Counted from the stretch's first letter, positions 35,669 to 44,792 are shown. The stretch is 51,219 bases of DNA from Alphaproteobacteria bacterium (GCA_017308375.1 JAFKEW010000055.1:1-51219); one strand, 5' to 3'. Numbers and translations: made by a program. Notes: generated from the letters alone by a model not told the origin.

Positions 35669-37600
35669 ATGGCTCAGGATTTGTCTCTGCTCAAACAGGC
35701 CCTTCAGGAAGCGCATCTGCCTGCCCTGATGGTTTCCCTGGTGCACATGACCGGCAATGCCGATCATCTCACCGCGGACAAGACGCCGGTCTATGATTTC
35801 TTCGGCGACAGCAGGGTTGGCGGCCTCTCGGAAGAAAAACAGGCGGAGATTGTGGCCTTCGCTGAAAAGGTGATTACGGACTACATGACGTCCGGCAAAA
35901 AGACGCCATACCAGCCCTCGCCCGAAACACTGCGCCGGATGATGGATTACGTCGTCGGTGCGCCGATCCCGGAACACTACGTCCCCTTCCTGAAGGAAGA
36001 ACTTGCATTCGATGGCGATGCCAAGCTGCCGGAATGGAACACGCCGCAACTGAAATCCGCGGCTGAAAAGCTGCATGTGATTGTGGTCGGCGCCGGCATG
36101 TCGGGCCTTCTCTCCGGCATCCGCCTGCAACAGGCCGGCATCTCGTTCGAGATCATCGAGAAGAACGCCGATGTCGGCGGCACCTGGTACGAAAACACCT
36201 ATCCGGGCTGCCGGGTCGACAACCCCAATCATATGTATTCGTTCTCGTTCGAGCCGAACCACGACTGGCCGTATCACTATTCCACACAGGATGTGCTGCT
36301 CGGCTATTTCCGCCGCACGGCTAACAAATACGACCTGCGCAAACACATCCGCTTTGAGACCCAGGTGGTCGAAGCCCGCTTCGACGAGGCTTCGTCGCAA
36401 TGGCATGTGCGGGTGAAGGACAAAAACGGCCGCGAAGAAACCCTTACTGGCGATGCCGTGATCAGCGCGGTCGGTCAGCTCAACCAGCCCCGAAAGCCAG
36501 ACATCAAGGGCGAAGGCAGCTTCAAAGGCCCCACCTTCCATTCCGCGCAATGGCGCCACGACGTCGATCTCAAGGGCAAAAAGGTGCTCGTCATCGGCAC
36601 CGGCGCATCGGCGTTTCAGTTCGTGCCCGAAATTGCGAAAGACGTTGCCGACCTCACGGTGTTTCAGCGCACACCGCCATGGCTTGGCCCGACGCCCGAC
36701 TATCACGACAAGGTAGGCGAAGGGAAAAAATGGCTGCTGGAATACATCCCCTTCTACGCCAAATGGTATCGCTTCTGGCTATTCTGGATGCTGACGGACG
36801 GCCTCTACGATTACGTCAAGGGCGACCCCGGCTATAACGGTCCGCCCACCGCGGTCAGCGCCGCCAATGCCGAATTGCGCGAGATGATCGTGACCGCGAT
36901 CAAGCCGCAGGCCGATGGCGCGCCCGATCTGCTGGACAAGATCATCCCGGCCTATCCGTTCGGCGGCAAACGCTCGCTGCGCGACAACGGCACCTGGGTC
37001 GAAGCGCTGAAGCGCCCGAATGTCGATCTCATCACCGACCCGATTGCGGAAATCAACGAAACCGGCGTGAAGACGAAATCCGGCAAGCAATATGACGGCG
37101 ATGTGCTGATCTACGGCACCGGCTTCCAGGCCAGCAATTTCCTGCGCACCTACAAGGTGGTGGGCCGCAATGGCGTCGAATTGCATGACCGCTGGCACGG
37201 CGATGCCCGCGCCTATCTCGGCATGACCGTACCGGGTTTCCCCAATTTCTTTATGATCTATGGCCCGAACACCAACATCGTGGTCAATGGCAGCATCATC
37301 TTCTTCTCCGAATGCGCCGTGCGCTACATCGTGGGCAGCCTGAAGCTGCTGGCCGAAACCGGCCACACCACGCTGGAACCGAAGGAGGAGGTGCACGACG
37401 CCTTCAACCGCAAGGTGGACGAAGCCAATCGCTGGATGGCGTGGGGCGCACCGCAGGTGACAAGCTGGTACAAGAACGCCACCGGCCGCGTCAGCCAGAA
37501 CTGGCCTTTCCCGCTGGTGGATTACTGGAAAGCGACGCTGAAACCCAATCCGAACGACTTCATCTTCGGTGACAAACGCTCACAAAAGGCGGCGGCGTAA
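35669..37600 (+). CDS. Flavin monooxygenase, type I Baeyer-Villiger-like
   Basis: 643 residues. FAD Rossmann VGAGMSG (about 141-146) followed by GGTWYENTYPGCRVDNPNHMYS, the BVMO fingerprint FKGPTFHSAQW (about 285-295), and a second dinucleotide motif VLVIGTGASAFQ for NADPH. About 130 residues precede the first Rossmann motif, a long N-terminal extension seen in some FMO/BVMO members. Oxidises ketones to esters/lactones; the substrate is unknown. GAGGGA before the ATG supports the start. Follows the hydrolase by 100 bases and may be functionally linked to it. Confidence 0.9.
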   Translation: MAQDLSLLKQALQEAHLPALMVSLVHMTGNADHLTADKTPVYDFFGDSRVGGLSEEKQAEIVAFAEKVITDYMTSGKKTPYQPSPETLRRMMDYVVGAPIPEHYVPFLKEELAFDGDAKLPEWNTPQLKSAAEKLHVIVVGAGMSGLLSGIRLQQAGISFEIIEKNADVGGTWYENTYPGCRVDNPNHMYSFSFEPNHDWPYHYSTQDVLLGYFRRTANKYDLRKHIRFETQVVEARFDEASSQWHVRVKDKNGREETLTGDAVISAVGQLNQPRKPDIKGEGSFKGPTFHSAQWRHDVDLKGKKVLVIGTGASAFQFVPEIAKDVADLTVFQRTPPWLGPTPDYHDKVGEGKKWLLEYIPFYAKWYRFWLFWMLTDGLYDYVKGDPGYNGPPTAVSAANAELREMIVTAIKPQADGAPDLLDKIIPAYPFGGKRSLRDNGTWVEALKRPNVDLITDPIAEINETGVKTKSGKQYDGDVLIYGTGFQASNFLRTYKVVGRNGVELHDRWHGDARAYLGMTVPGFPNFFMIYGPNTNIVVNGSIIFFSECAVRYIVGSLKLLAETGHTTLEPKEEVHDAFNRKVDEANRWMAWGAPQVTSWYKNATGRVSQNWPFPLVDYWKATLKPNPNDFIFGDKRSQKAAA

Positions 37601-37671
37601 AAATATCGCTATGCAACACTTGCAAGCGTAACGCTCCTTCCCTATCTGATCATTATCTCCAGAATTGCGCG

Positions 37672-37706
37672 AAACGCCTCGGCCCTCCGGGGCGTTTGCT
37701 TTTTTT
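37672..37706 (+). terminator. Intrinsic terminator after the monooxygenase gene
   Basis: AAACGCC (37672-37678) pairs with GGCGTTT (37691-37697), with an inner GC-rich loop, followed by a T-run (GCTTTTTTT, 37698-37706). It lies 71 bases after the stop. Confidence 0.75.
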
Positions 37707-37711
37707 GCCCA

Positions 37712-37836
37712 GTCATGGCCCGCCGAGTGCGGGCCATCCAGTTGCAATCTGGAATAGCCATGCCGGAAAATCGTTGCCAGTTCTGCCGGTAGAGAAGCGG
37801 TGTTACCTGGATGGCCCGCACTCGGCGGGCCATGAC
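37712..37836. repeat. REPIN-like doublet, copy 2
   Basis: 30-base arms 37712-37741 and 37807-37836 are perfect reverse complements, each a hairpin ATGGCCCGC-N5-GCGGGCCAT. Compared with copy 1 at 7245, the arms differ at the loop but keep pairing, and the inner flanks (CCAGTTGCAATCTGGAAT and CCAGGTAACA) match copy 1 in inverted orientation. Lies between the monooxygenase terminator and frmA. Confidence 0.8.
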
Positions 37837-37908
37837 ATTTTCATTTCGCAGTCACCGACAGATCGGATGGGCGCACGCAACATCGCGCCTCATCACCCGG
37901 AGTCACTT

Positions 37909-39021
37909 TCAATACACCACCACAGAACGGATGGATTTGCCTTCATGCATCAGATCGAATGCCTCGTTGATCCGGTCGAGCGGCATGGTGTGCGTAATCA
38001 GATCGTCGATATTGATCTTCTTTTCCATGTACCAATCGACGATCTTCGGCACATCGGTGCGGCCACGCGCGCCACCGAAGGCGCTGCCGCGCCACACCCG
38101 CCCGGTCACAAGCTGGAACGGCCGCGTCGCAATCTCCTGCCCCGAACCGGCCACACCGATGATGATGCTTTCGCCCCAGCCGCGATGGCAGCATTCCAGC
38201 GCCTGCCGCATGGTGTGCACATTGCCGATGCACTCGAAGGAGAAATCGGCGCCACCGCCGGTGAGATCGACAATAGCCTGCACCACCTTGTCCCGCCCCA
38301 CCGCATCGGGATTGATGAAATGCGTCATGCCGAATTTCTCCGCCATTGCGCGTTTGGCGGGGTTGAGATCGACACCGATGATCTTGTCCGCACCCACCAT
38401 GCGCGCGCCCTGGATCACGTTGAGCCCGATACCACCGAGCCCGAACACCACCACATTGGCACCAGGCCAAACTTTAGCAGTGTAGATCACGGCGCCGATC
38501 CCGGTGGTCACGCCACAGCCGATGTAACAGATCTTGTCGAAGGGCGCGTCTTCGCGAACCTTCGCCACTGCAATCTCCGGCAGCACGGTGTGGTTCGAGA
38601 AGGTCGAGCAGCCCATGTAGTGCAGCAACCGCTCCTTGCCGATGCGGAAGCGGCTGGTGCCGTCGGGCATTACGCCCTGCCCCTGTGTGCCGCGGATCGC
38701 GGTGCAGAGATTGGAACGGTGGGAGAGGCAGGTTTTGCATTGCCGGCATTCCGGCGTGTAGAGCGGGATGACGTGATCCCCCGGCTTCACACTGGTGACG
38801 CCGGCCCCGACCTCCAGCACCACACCGGCCCCTTCATGACCGAGGATGACTGGGAATTGCCCTTCCGGGTCAGCACCGGAAAGCGTGAAGGCATCGGTAT
38901 GGCAAATCCCGGTTGCCTTCAGTTCGACCAGCACCTCGCCCGCGCGCGGGCCATCCAGTTCGACTTCCTCGATCGAAAGCGGTTCGCCCGCTTTCCACGC
39001 CACTGCTGCCCGCGTTTTCAT
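37909..39021 (-). CDS. frmA: S-(hydroxymethyl)glutathione dehydrogenase / class III alcohol dehydrogenase
   Basis: 370 residues. Oxidises the glutathione-formaldehyde adduct with NAD+, the main formaldehyde detoxification route. Seen: [19 protein letters not shown] with the catalytic-zinc Cys, GHEGAGVV with the zinc His, [15 protein letters not shown] structural zinc cluster, and the NAD motif GLGGIGLNV. The end IRSVVVY is typical. It is divergent from purU (105 bases between starts), both handling one-carbon units. Alternative names adhC or adhI. Confidence 0.95.
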   Translation of the reverse strand: MKTRAAVAWKAGEPLSIEEVELDGPRAGEVLVELKATGICHTDAFTLSGADPEGQFPVILGHEGAGVVLEVGAGVTSVKPGDHVIPLYTPECRQCKTCLSHRSNLCTAIRGTQGQGVMPDGTSRFRIGKERLLHYMGCSTFSNHTVLPEIAVAKVREDAPFDKICYIGCGVTTGIGAVIYTAKVWPGANVVVFGLGGIGLNVIQGARMVGADKIIGVDLNPAKRAMAEKFGMTHFINPDAVGRDKVVQAIVDLTGGGADFSFECIGNVHTMRQALECCHRGWGESIIIGVAGSGQEIATRPFQLVTGRVWRGSAFGGARGRTDVPKIVDWYMEKKINIDDLITHTMPLDRINEAFDLMHEGKSIRSVVVY

Positions 39022-39126
39022 GCTGCCTCCGCGACTTTGTAACTTTGAACGGCGAATAGGCTAGGCGAAGCCGCCGTTTCCGACTATCCCTTCCCCGCAA
39101 CGCTAACCATTAGGATACTAACGATC

Positions 39127-39984
39127 GTGGCTACGGAAAGCCGCTTTGTCCTTACACTCGCCTGCCCCGACCGCAAAGGCATCGTGGCGGCGGTCTCGCA
39201 CTTCCTGCTGGCGCATCATTGCAACATTGTCGATAGCGCCCAGTTTGGCGATGCCTCCAATGGCCGCTTCTTCCTGCGCATGTCGTTTCAGTCCGAACGC
39301 CCCGCCAGCCGGGACGAATTAACCGCAACCTTCGCCCCCATCGCACAGGATTTCGCGATGGAAAGCACCTTTCACGACGTTGCGCGCAAGGTGCGCACCC
39401 TGATCATGGTTTCGCAATTCGGTCATTGCCTGGTGGACCTACTCTATCGCCACCGCATCGGCGCCCTGCCGGTGGAGGTTGCGGGCATCGTCTCCAACCA
39501 CCGCGATTTCGAGGATGTGGCGGTGGCCCACCATATCCCCTTCACCTATCTGCCGGTCACGCGCGACAACAAACGGGAGCAGGAAGATGCCCTGCTGCAA
39601 CTGGTAGGGGCGCTGAACGTCGATCTCGTCGTACTCGCCCGCTATATGCAGATTCTGTCGGCGCGGGTGTGTAACCCGCTTCACGGCCGCATCATCAACA
39701 TCCACCATTCCTTCCTGCCCAGTTTTCAGGGGGCCCGGCCCTACAGCCAGGCCCATGCCCGCGGCGTGAAGCTGATCGGCGCCACGGCACATTATGTGAC
39801 CCCGGAACTGGATGAGGGCCCCATCATCGAACAGGCAGTGGAACGGGTGACCCATGCCCTATCACCGGAAGATTTCGCCGGCGTCGGCCGCGACATCGAA
39901 AGCGTGGTGCTGGCCCGCGCGGTCAAGTGGCACGCGGAATACCGGATTCTGCTCAACGGCCGCAGAACGGTTGTATTTCGGTAA
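39127..39984 (+). CDS. purU: Formyltetrahydrofolate deformylase
   Basis: 285 residues. Hydrolyses 10-formyl-THF to THF and formate. N-terminal ACT domain (LTLACPDRKGIVAAVSHFLLAH, about 7-90), then the formyltransferase-like catalytic domain with INIHHSFLPSFQGARPY, ATAHYVTPELDEGPIIEQ (His and Asp of the catalytic triad). The start is GTG with a weak AGGA about eleven bases upstream; no ATG is near. Divergent from frmA. A 7-bp hairpin follows the stop. Confidence 0.95.
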   Translation: MATESRFVLTLACPDRKGIVAAVSHFLLAHHCNIVDSAQFGDASNGRFFLRMSFQSERPASRDELTATFAPIAQDFAMESTFHDVARKVRTLIMVSQFGHCLVDLLYRHRIGALPVEVAGIVSNHRDFEDVAVAHHIPFTYLPVTRDNKREQEDALLQLVGALNVDLVVLARYMQILSARVCNPLHGRIINIHHSFLPSFQGARPYSQAHARGVKLIGATAHYVTPELDEGPIIEQAVERVTHALSPEDFAGVGRDIESVVLARAVKWHAEYRILLNGRRTVVFR

Positions 39985-39986
39985 CA

Positions 39987-40004
39987 GTACCCGCCGCCGG
40001 GTAC
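39987..40004 (+). terminator. Hairpin after purU
   Basis: GTACCCG / CGGGTAC with a 4-base loop, three bases after the purU stop, followed by GGAATTTAACCAATTTT, which is T-rich but not a clean run. Plausible weak terminator. Confidence 0.4.
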
Positions 40005-40009
40005 GGAAT

Positions 40010-40043
40010 TTAACCAATTTTAGGAAATGGTTAATTCTTTGCT
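40010..40043 (+). promoter_or_regulatory. Candidate sigma-54 promoter and overlapping dyad
   Basis: TGG at 40028-40030 and TTGCT at 40039-40043 have the GG-to-GC spacing of -24/-12 sigma-54 promoters (consensus TGGCAC-N5-TTGCW); the start would be near 40054. The dyad TTAACCA / TGGTTAA (40010-40016, 40028-40034) overlaps the -24 element. The ATGGTTAA half also matches a CtrA-type half-site. The gene of a sigma-54 activator (prsR) lies in the same locus. Confidence 0.45.
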
Positions 40044-40146
40044 GCAAATGCTGTGTAACAAAGCATTGGCCTCTAAACGCAGGCAGTGTATCAATATTTC
40101 ATGTCGGGAGGGCCGCCTCCCTCAACAATTGCGGGGATATTCTCTC

Positions 40147-40791
40147 ATGGTTGCGAAATTCACTTCGGTGATTGGTGGCGTGCTGCGCCGGCTTGGGCTC
40201 GTTGGCGCTGGCGCGGCGGTTCTCATTCTGGCCGGGTGCGCCGGTTCGGGCGAGGCCCCGCCGCCGGTAACGAACGCCGCCAGCCAGTCTGAATACCTGA
40301 TCGGCCCGGGCGATTCGCTTCAGGTGTTTGTCTGGCGCAACCCCGATCTGTCGACCACGGTTCCGGTCCGCCCCGACGGGCGCATCTCGATCCCGCTGGT
40401 GGAAGACATCGTGGCGGCCGGCAAAACGCCGACCGAACTGGCCCGCGATCTGGAAACCCGCCTGAAGAAGTATGTGACCGATCCGGTCGTGACCGTGATC
40501 GTCAGCAATTTCGTCGGCGCCTCGGGCCAGCAGATTCGCGTGGTGGGTGAAGCCGCACAGCCGAAGGCCGTGCCCTACCATGCCAAGATGACGGTGCTGG
40601 ACGCGATGATCGATGTTGGTGGGCTGACACCCTACGCATCCGGCAATCGCGCCACCCTGGTGCGGACGGTGAACGGCAAGCAGACGAGCTACAACATCCG
40701 GCTCGACGACCTGTTGAAGGACGGTGATATGTCTGCCAACGCGCCATTGCAGCCGGGCGACGTCATCATCATTCCGCAAACCTACTTCTGA
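40147..40791 (+). CDS. Polysaccharide export lipoprotein (Wza-like, XrtA/PEP-CTERM type)
   Basis: 214 residues. Lipoprotein signal with LAGC lipobox (Cys31), then the polysaccharide biosynthesis/export domain: LIGPGDSLQVFVWRNPDLSTTVPVRPDGRISIPLVEDIVAAG, SLBB-like IRVVGEAAQPKAVPYHAKMTVLDAMIDVGGL, and LQPGDVIIIPQTYF. Forms the outer-membrane export pore for exopolysaccharide. I start at MVAKFTS (40147); the upstream frame belongs to the leader, which holds the sigma-54-like promoter and a GGGAGG/CCTCCC hairpin (about 40107-40122). First gene of the plus-strand arm of the locus. Confidence 0.9.
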   Translation: MVAKFTSVIGGVLRRLGLVGAGAAVLILAGCAGSGEAPPPVTNAASQSEYLIGPGDSLQVFVWRNPDLSTTVPVRPDGRISIPLVEDIVAAGKTPTELARDLETRLKKYVTDPVVTVIVSNFVGASGQQIRVVGEAAQPKAVPYHAKMTVLDAMIDVGGLTPYASGNRATLVRTVNGKQTSYNIRLDDLLKDGDMSANAPLQPGDVIIIPQTYF

Positions 40792-40845
40792 GCGCGTGTT
40801 TTTTGACCGGACGAGAGGGTCGCGCCCAGCGGGAGCGAGTTGCAA

Positions 40846-42576
40846 ATGATTCTTGAAAGGCTTCGATTTGGCAGGGGCGCACGCAGTGTGCGCCCTGCAG
40901 CCTTGAGGCTGGCTGCCGCAACAGCGGTTCTGGTCGTGGCGGCGCCATCGGCGTTCGCACAGATCACGCCCATGACCACCCGGGACAATACCCATCGTCA
41001 GGAACGCGCCCAGCGCGCGCAGGATCAGGCAGACAGGGCCGAAAAAAAGGCCGCGGAGTCCCAGGGCATTAGCCTGCCGGGCGGCTCTGAAATTCCACCT
41101 CTGGAAGTCACTGCGGCGGTCGATCTGGCAGAGGTTTACACCTCGAACGCATCAGGCACGACGGGCGGCGGTGGCCGTTCGGATTTCTTCACGCGTCCGG
41201 GCCTCAACCTCGGCCTGCGCGCCAATACGGCACGCTGGGTCGTGGATGCCGACTACTTCCTGACGGGCGAGTGGCACATGCGGAACCACAGGCTCGACCG
41301 GATCAACAATCACCTCAACATGCTCGCGCAGGGCGAAGTTCTGCCGGAAACCCTGTTTCTGGATGCGCGCGCTTTCGCGACCCCGGCCGTCCTCTCCCGC
41401 GCAGGCTCACTCACTGCCGATCAGGGTTCCTATTCCTCAACCAATACGCGCGACACTTACGGCTTCACCTTCCGGCCCGACCTGCGGCACACCTTTGGCG
41501 GGTTCGCGCAAGGTGATTTGTGGGTCGCGCAGAGCGGCATGTATTTTGTGAAGCCCTCCGGCGGGATACCGACGCCGCTGCCGACCTTCTTCCAGCCGGC
41601 GCAGAACACCAATTCGACCACGCTGACCGCCCAGCTTGCCAGCGGCACCGACTTCACTCAGTTCACCTGGGTCGGCACCGCTTCGGCCACCGATACATTC
41701 CAGGAAACAGTCTGGCAGAAACAGCGTTCGGCCGTTGCCAATTTCCAGTATGCGCTAAGCCGTTCCTTTGCCCTTGTCGGCACCGGCGGTTACTCGACCT
41801 ACAAATCGTCGCTACCCCTGATAAAAGACCTGGACGGGCCGATCGGGCTTGGCGGCTTCCGCTACACCCTGGACCAGACATTCCTGCTGATGATCCAGGG
41901 GGGGACACAAAACAACTTCCCGACCTATATCGGCAGCCTGCAATGGCAGATCGGCCCTTCAATGGCCTTCCTCGCCTCCGCCACCGATAGCGTGTCCACG
42001 CCTCAGGAGCGCGTTCTCGGCAATCTCGGCAATATGGGCTCAACCGTTGGCGGCAATTTCTACAACGGCTCCACCGACTTTCCGTTCGGGGGCTTGGGGT
42101 CGCCCGCCCCTTACGGCCTTGGTGGTCAGGGGGCTACACCGCTTCCAGGCGACATGCTCTCGTTCGACAACCAGGTCTCCCGCTATCGCTCCTTCCAGGC
42201 ATCGCTGAGCTATCAGGTGGAGCGGACCAGCTTCCGTCTCACCGGCTACAACACCATCCAGAACCGGCTGACACAACCGATACCCGGCATCTCGCCGCGC
42301 ACCACCGTTTACGGCGCACGCTTCGACGCATCGCGGCAAATGTCGCGTGAGATGACGGCGCTTGCCTCGCTCGAAGGCTCCAGGGCGGAAGAGTTCGGCG
42401 GCAATGACCGCATCCTCCGGGCGAGTGTTGGCCTTCGTTATCGCCTGAGCATGACATCCAGCGTCTACACCGACGCAACGATCCTCAATCGCGAATCCGA
42501 AGGTCTGCTCGGCGGCTTCCAGAACGGATCGCTGACGGACCTGCGTGTGACGGTTGGCATCCGCAAGAGCTTCTGA
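40846..42576 (+). CDS. TIGR03016-like PEP-CTERM-associated outer-membrane beta-barrel
   Basis: 576 residues. Signal peptide to about 38 (AFA), then a charged, coiled-coil-like stretch (RQERAQRAQDQADRAEKKA, about 50-75), then alternating aromatic beta strands to a C-terminal Phe (RKSF), the outer-membrane barrel signature. Contains repeats of the VDADYFLTGEWHMRNHRLDRINNHLNMLAQGE kind seen in exosortase-associated porin-like proteins. Family assignment from content and context; role in exopolysaccharide passage or anchoring is inferred. 54 bases after the export lipoprotein. Confidence 0.8.
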   Translation: MILERLRFGRGARSVRPAALRLAAATAVLVVAAPSAFAQITPMTTRDNTHRQERAQRAQDQADRAEKKAAESQGISLPGGSEIPPLEVTAAVDLAEVYTSNASGTTGGGGRSDFFTRPGLNLGLRANTARWVVDADYFLTGEWHMRNHRLDRINNHLNMLAQGEVLPETLFLDARAFATPAVLSRAGSLTADQGSYSSTNTRDTYGFTFRPDLRHTFGGFAQGDLWVAQSGMYFVKPSGGIPTPLPTFFQPAQNTNSTTLTAQLASGTDFTQFTWVGTASATDTFQETVWQKQRSAVANFQYALSRSFALVGTGGYSTYKSSLPLIKDLDGPIGLGGFRYTLDQTFLLMIQGGTQNNFPTYIGSLQWQIGPSMAFLASATDSVSTPQERVLGNLGNMGSTVGGNFYNGSTDFPFGGLGSPAPYGLGGQGATPLPGDMLSFDNQVSRYRSFQASLSYQVERTSFRLTGYNTIQNRLTQPIPGISPRTTVYGARFDASRQMSREMTALASLEGSRAEEFGGNDRILRASVGLRYRLSMTSSVYTDATILNRESEGLLGGFQNGSLTDLRVTVGIRKSF

Positions 42577-42581
42577 TTGCG

Positions 42582-43670
42582 ATGACCCACGAATTGTCTG
42601 CTTCCGCAGCCGCCGCGGATTCGGGCCGGGCTGCGGCGCCGGATGTTACGGTCGCGCCGCTGACGCCAGCGCGCATGGCCGAATGGGATGCTTTCGTCCT
42701 GCAAGCCGAAGGCGGCACCTTTTTCCATCGTGCGGGCTGGCACGGCATCTTCCGTGACATCTTCCGCCTGGCCCCGCATTTCCTGATCGCCCAGCGGGGT
42801 ACGCGCATTACCGGCGTCCTGCCCATGGCGCATCAGAAAAGCCTGCTGTTCGGCAATGCCCTGATCGCGGCGCCGTTCTGCGTCGAAGGCGGGCCGCTGG
42901 CGGTCGATGACGAATCCCGCATCGCGCTCGACCGCGCCGCAACAGAACTGATGCAGTCGCTTGGCGCATCCTACCTCGAATATCGCAGCCGGAAGGCGAT
43001 ACGTGCGAACTGGCAGGTGCGCACGGGCCTTTACGCCACATTCTCGCGCTCGCTCAGCGCGGATGACGATGCTAACCTGAAGGCTATTCCCCGCAAACAG
43101 CGCGCGGTCGTGCGTAAGACACTGGAATGCGGCCTGACAAGCGATGCCGAACGGTCGGCGGATAACCTTTTCCGGGTCTATTCCGAAAGCGTGCGCAATC
43201 TGGGCACGCCGGTTTTTCCGAAGCGCTATTTCCGCGCGCTGCTCGAAACATTCGGCACCGATTGCGATGTCGTCACGATCCGGGATCAGGGCACGCCGGT
43301 CAGTGCCGTGCTGAACTTCTATTTCAAGGATACGGTCCTTCCCTACTATGGCGGCGGCACACGGGGCGCACGGCGGAACGGTGCCAACGATTTCCTATAT
43401 TGGGAGGTGATGCGCCGCGCCGCGATGCGGGGCTATCGCCGCTTTGATTTCGGCCGCAGCAAGGCCGGCACGGGCGCCTTCTCGTTCAAAAAGAACTGGG
43501 GCTTCGAGCCGGAATGGCTGGAATATGAATTTCACCTGAAGCCAGGAACGCAATTGCCGGAGAAGAATCCGAACAACCCGAAATTTTCTCTTGCGATCGA
43601 AGCGTGGAAGCGTTTGCCGCTTCCGGTCGCGAATTTCATCGGGCCGTTTCTGGTACGCAGTCTCGGCTGA
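42582..43670 (+). CDS. FemAB-like peptidyltransferase, XrtA/PEP-CTERM system
   Basis: 362 residues. FemAB/GNAT-double-domain fold: EWDAFVLQAEGGTFFHRAGWHGIFRDIF, LPMAHQKSLLFGNALIAAPFCVEGGPL, YLEYRS, FRVYSESVRNLGTPVFPKRYFRALLETFG, and GGGTRGARRNGANDFLYWEVMRRAAMRGYRRFDFGRSKAGTG with SFKKNWGFEPEWLEYEF. This pattern is that of the FemAB protein that accompanies exosortase A loci; its substrate is unknown. Five bases after the barrel gene, so in the same transcript. Confidence 0.87.
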   Translation: MTHELSASAAAADSGRAAAPDVTVAPLTPARMAEWDAFVLQAEGGTFFHRAGWHGIFRDIFRLAPHFLIAQRGTRITGVLPMAHQKSLLFGNALIAAPFCVEGGPLAVDDESRIALDRAATELMQSLGASYLEYRSRKAIRANWQVRTGLYATFSRSLSADDDANLKAIPRKQRAVVRKTLECGLTSDAERSADNLFRVYSESVRNLGTPVFPKRYFRALLETFGTDCDVVTIRDQGTPVSAVLNFYFKDTVLPYYGGGTRGARRNGANDFLYWEVMRRAAMRGYRRFDFGRSKAGTGAFSFKKNWGFEPEWLEYEFHLKPGTQLPEKNPNNPKFSLAIEAWKRLPLPVANFIGPFLVRSLG

Positions 43671-43691
43671 CGATTTGCGAGGCCTCCACTG

Positions 43692-44792
43692 ATGGCGCTC
43701 TCCGTCGATCTGTCGCCGCTGGACGATCTCGCTGCGCTTGAGGCCGAATGGCGGGCGCTGGAGGCAGAGGCCGAACCCAATTTCTTTCTTTCCTGGACCT
43801 GGATGGCTGCCGTACTCAGCCTTGCACGGGAACGCCCGCTTGTCTTACGCGCGCGTGACGGCAATCGCCTCATGGCGCTTGCCTGGTTAAGCCCTGTGTC
43901 AACCAGACGGCATCTGATTGTGCGATCCCGCCAATTGTGGCTGCACGAAACAGGAAATCCGGCGCTTGACCGCATCACGATCGAACACAATGGATTTCTT
44001 GTCCAAAAGGGCTCCGCGCCTAATCTGATGCAGAATGTTTTCATCAGTCTTCTTCACCAACGCCAAAACCTTGGCTGGGATGAGATTGTGCTGGGCGGTG
44101 TCGGCGCAGCCATTCTGGATGCCGCGCAACAGGCAGGACTGACGCCGGCGCTCGACCGCCAGAGCAACACCTATGCCGTTCCCCTCGCCCATATCCGGGC
44201 ATCCGGTAAAACCTGGCTCGATACGCTGTCGCGCAACACACGCTCCAAAGTTCAGCAGGCATGCCGGTTCGCCGCGCAATCCGGTCCGCTCAAAATCGAC
44301 GCCGCGCGTGATCTTCCGGAAGCAATGGATTTTTTTGAACGGATGCGGGCCTTACATCAGGAACGGTGGAAGCAGGCCCCCGCAGGTGGCGCATTCTCGA
44401 CAAACGAAACGCGCACCTTCCATACTCACCTGATCACGGCAGGGATGGCGAACGGCACCATCGAACTGCTCCGCGTCTCCGCAGGCGATCAGCCGCTTGG
44501 CTATCTCTACAATCTGATTTCGGGCAATGCGGTCTACAATTATCAGAGCGGATTTCAACGACAGGACGACAATCGCCACCGCCCTGGCCTTGTCGCACAT
44601 CGCCTTTGCATAGAGCGGGCGTTGGCTGCCGGTTTCGGCGCTTACGATCTTCTTGCGGGCGATATGCGTTACAAGCGCAGTATTGCCGAAGCTGGACCCG
44701 CGCTCTTTTGGGCGCGGGCGCAGGCGGCACACCCAATTCTGGCGGCCGAACGAATGGCGCGGGCGGTAAAGGCCAAACTGCTCAAAGCCTGA
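43692..44792 (+). CDS. GNAT-fold (BioF2/CelD-like) acyltransferase
   Basis: 366 residues. Domain of the acetyltransf_6 (BioF2/CelD) type: EPNFFLSWTWMAAVLSLARERPLVLRARDGNRLMALAWL in the first half and FFERMRALHQERWKQ, IELLRVSAGDQPLGYLYNLISGNAVYNYQSGF, RPGLVAHRLCIERALAAGFGAYDLLAGDMRYKRS in the second. Related in fold to the FemAB protein directly upstream (21 bases). Probably modifies a polysaccharide or cell-surface component; the acyl donor is unknown. Confidence 0.85.
   Translation: MALSVDLSPLDDLAALEAEWRALEAEAEPNFFLSWTWMAAVLSLARERPLVLRARDGNRLMALAWLSPVSTRRHLIVRSRQLWLHETGNPALDRITIEHNGFLVQKGSAPNLMQNVFISLLHQRQNLGWDEIVLGGVGAAILDAAQQAGLTPALDRQSNTYAVPLAHIRASGKTWLDTLSRNTRSKVQQACRFAAQSGPLKIDAARDLPEAMDFFERMRALHQERWKQAPAGGAFSTNETRTFHTHLITAGMANGTIELLRVSAGDQPLGYLYNLISGNAVYNYQSGFQRQDDNRHRPGLVAHRLCIERALAAGFGAYDLLAGDMRYKRSIAEAGPALFWARAQAAHPILAAERMARAVKAKLLKA

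Noticed and set aside
40028..40043. Housekeeping -35/-10 promoter for the export lipoprotein gene
   Set aside because: No TTGACA-like hexamer with correct spacing was found; the -24/-12 reading fits better.
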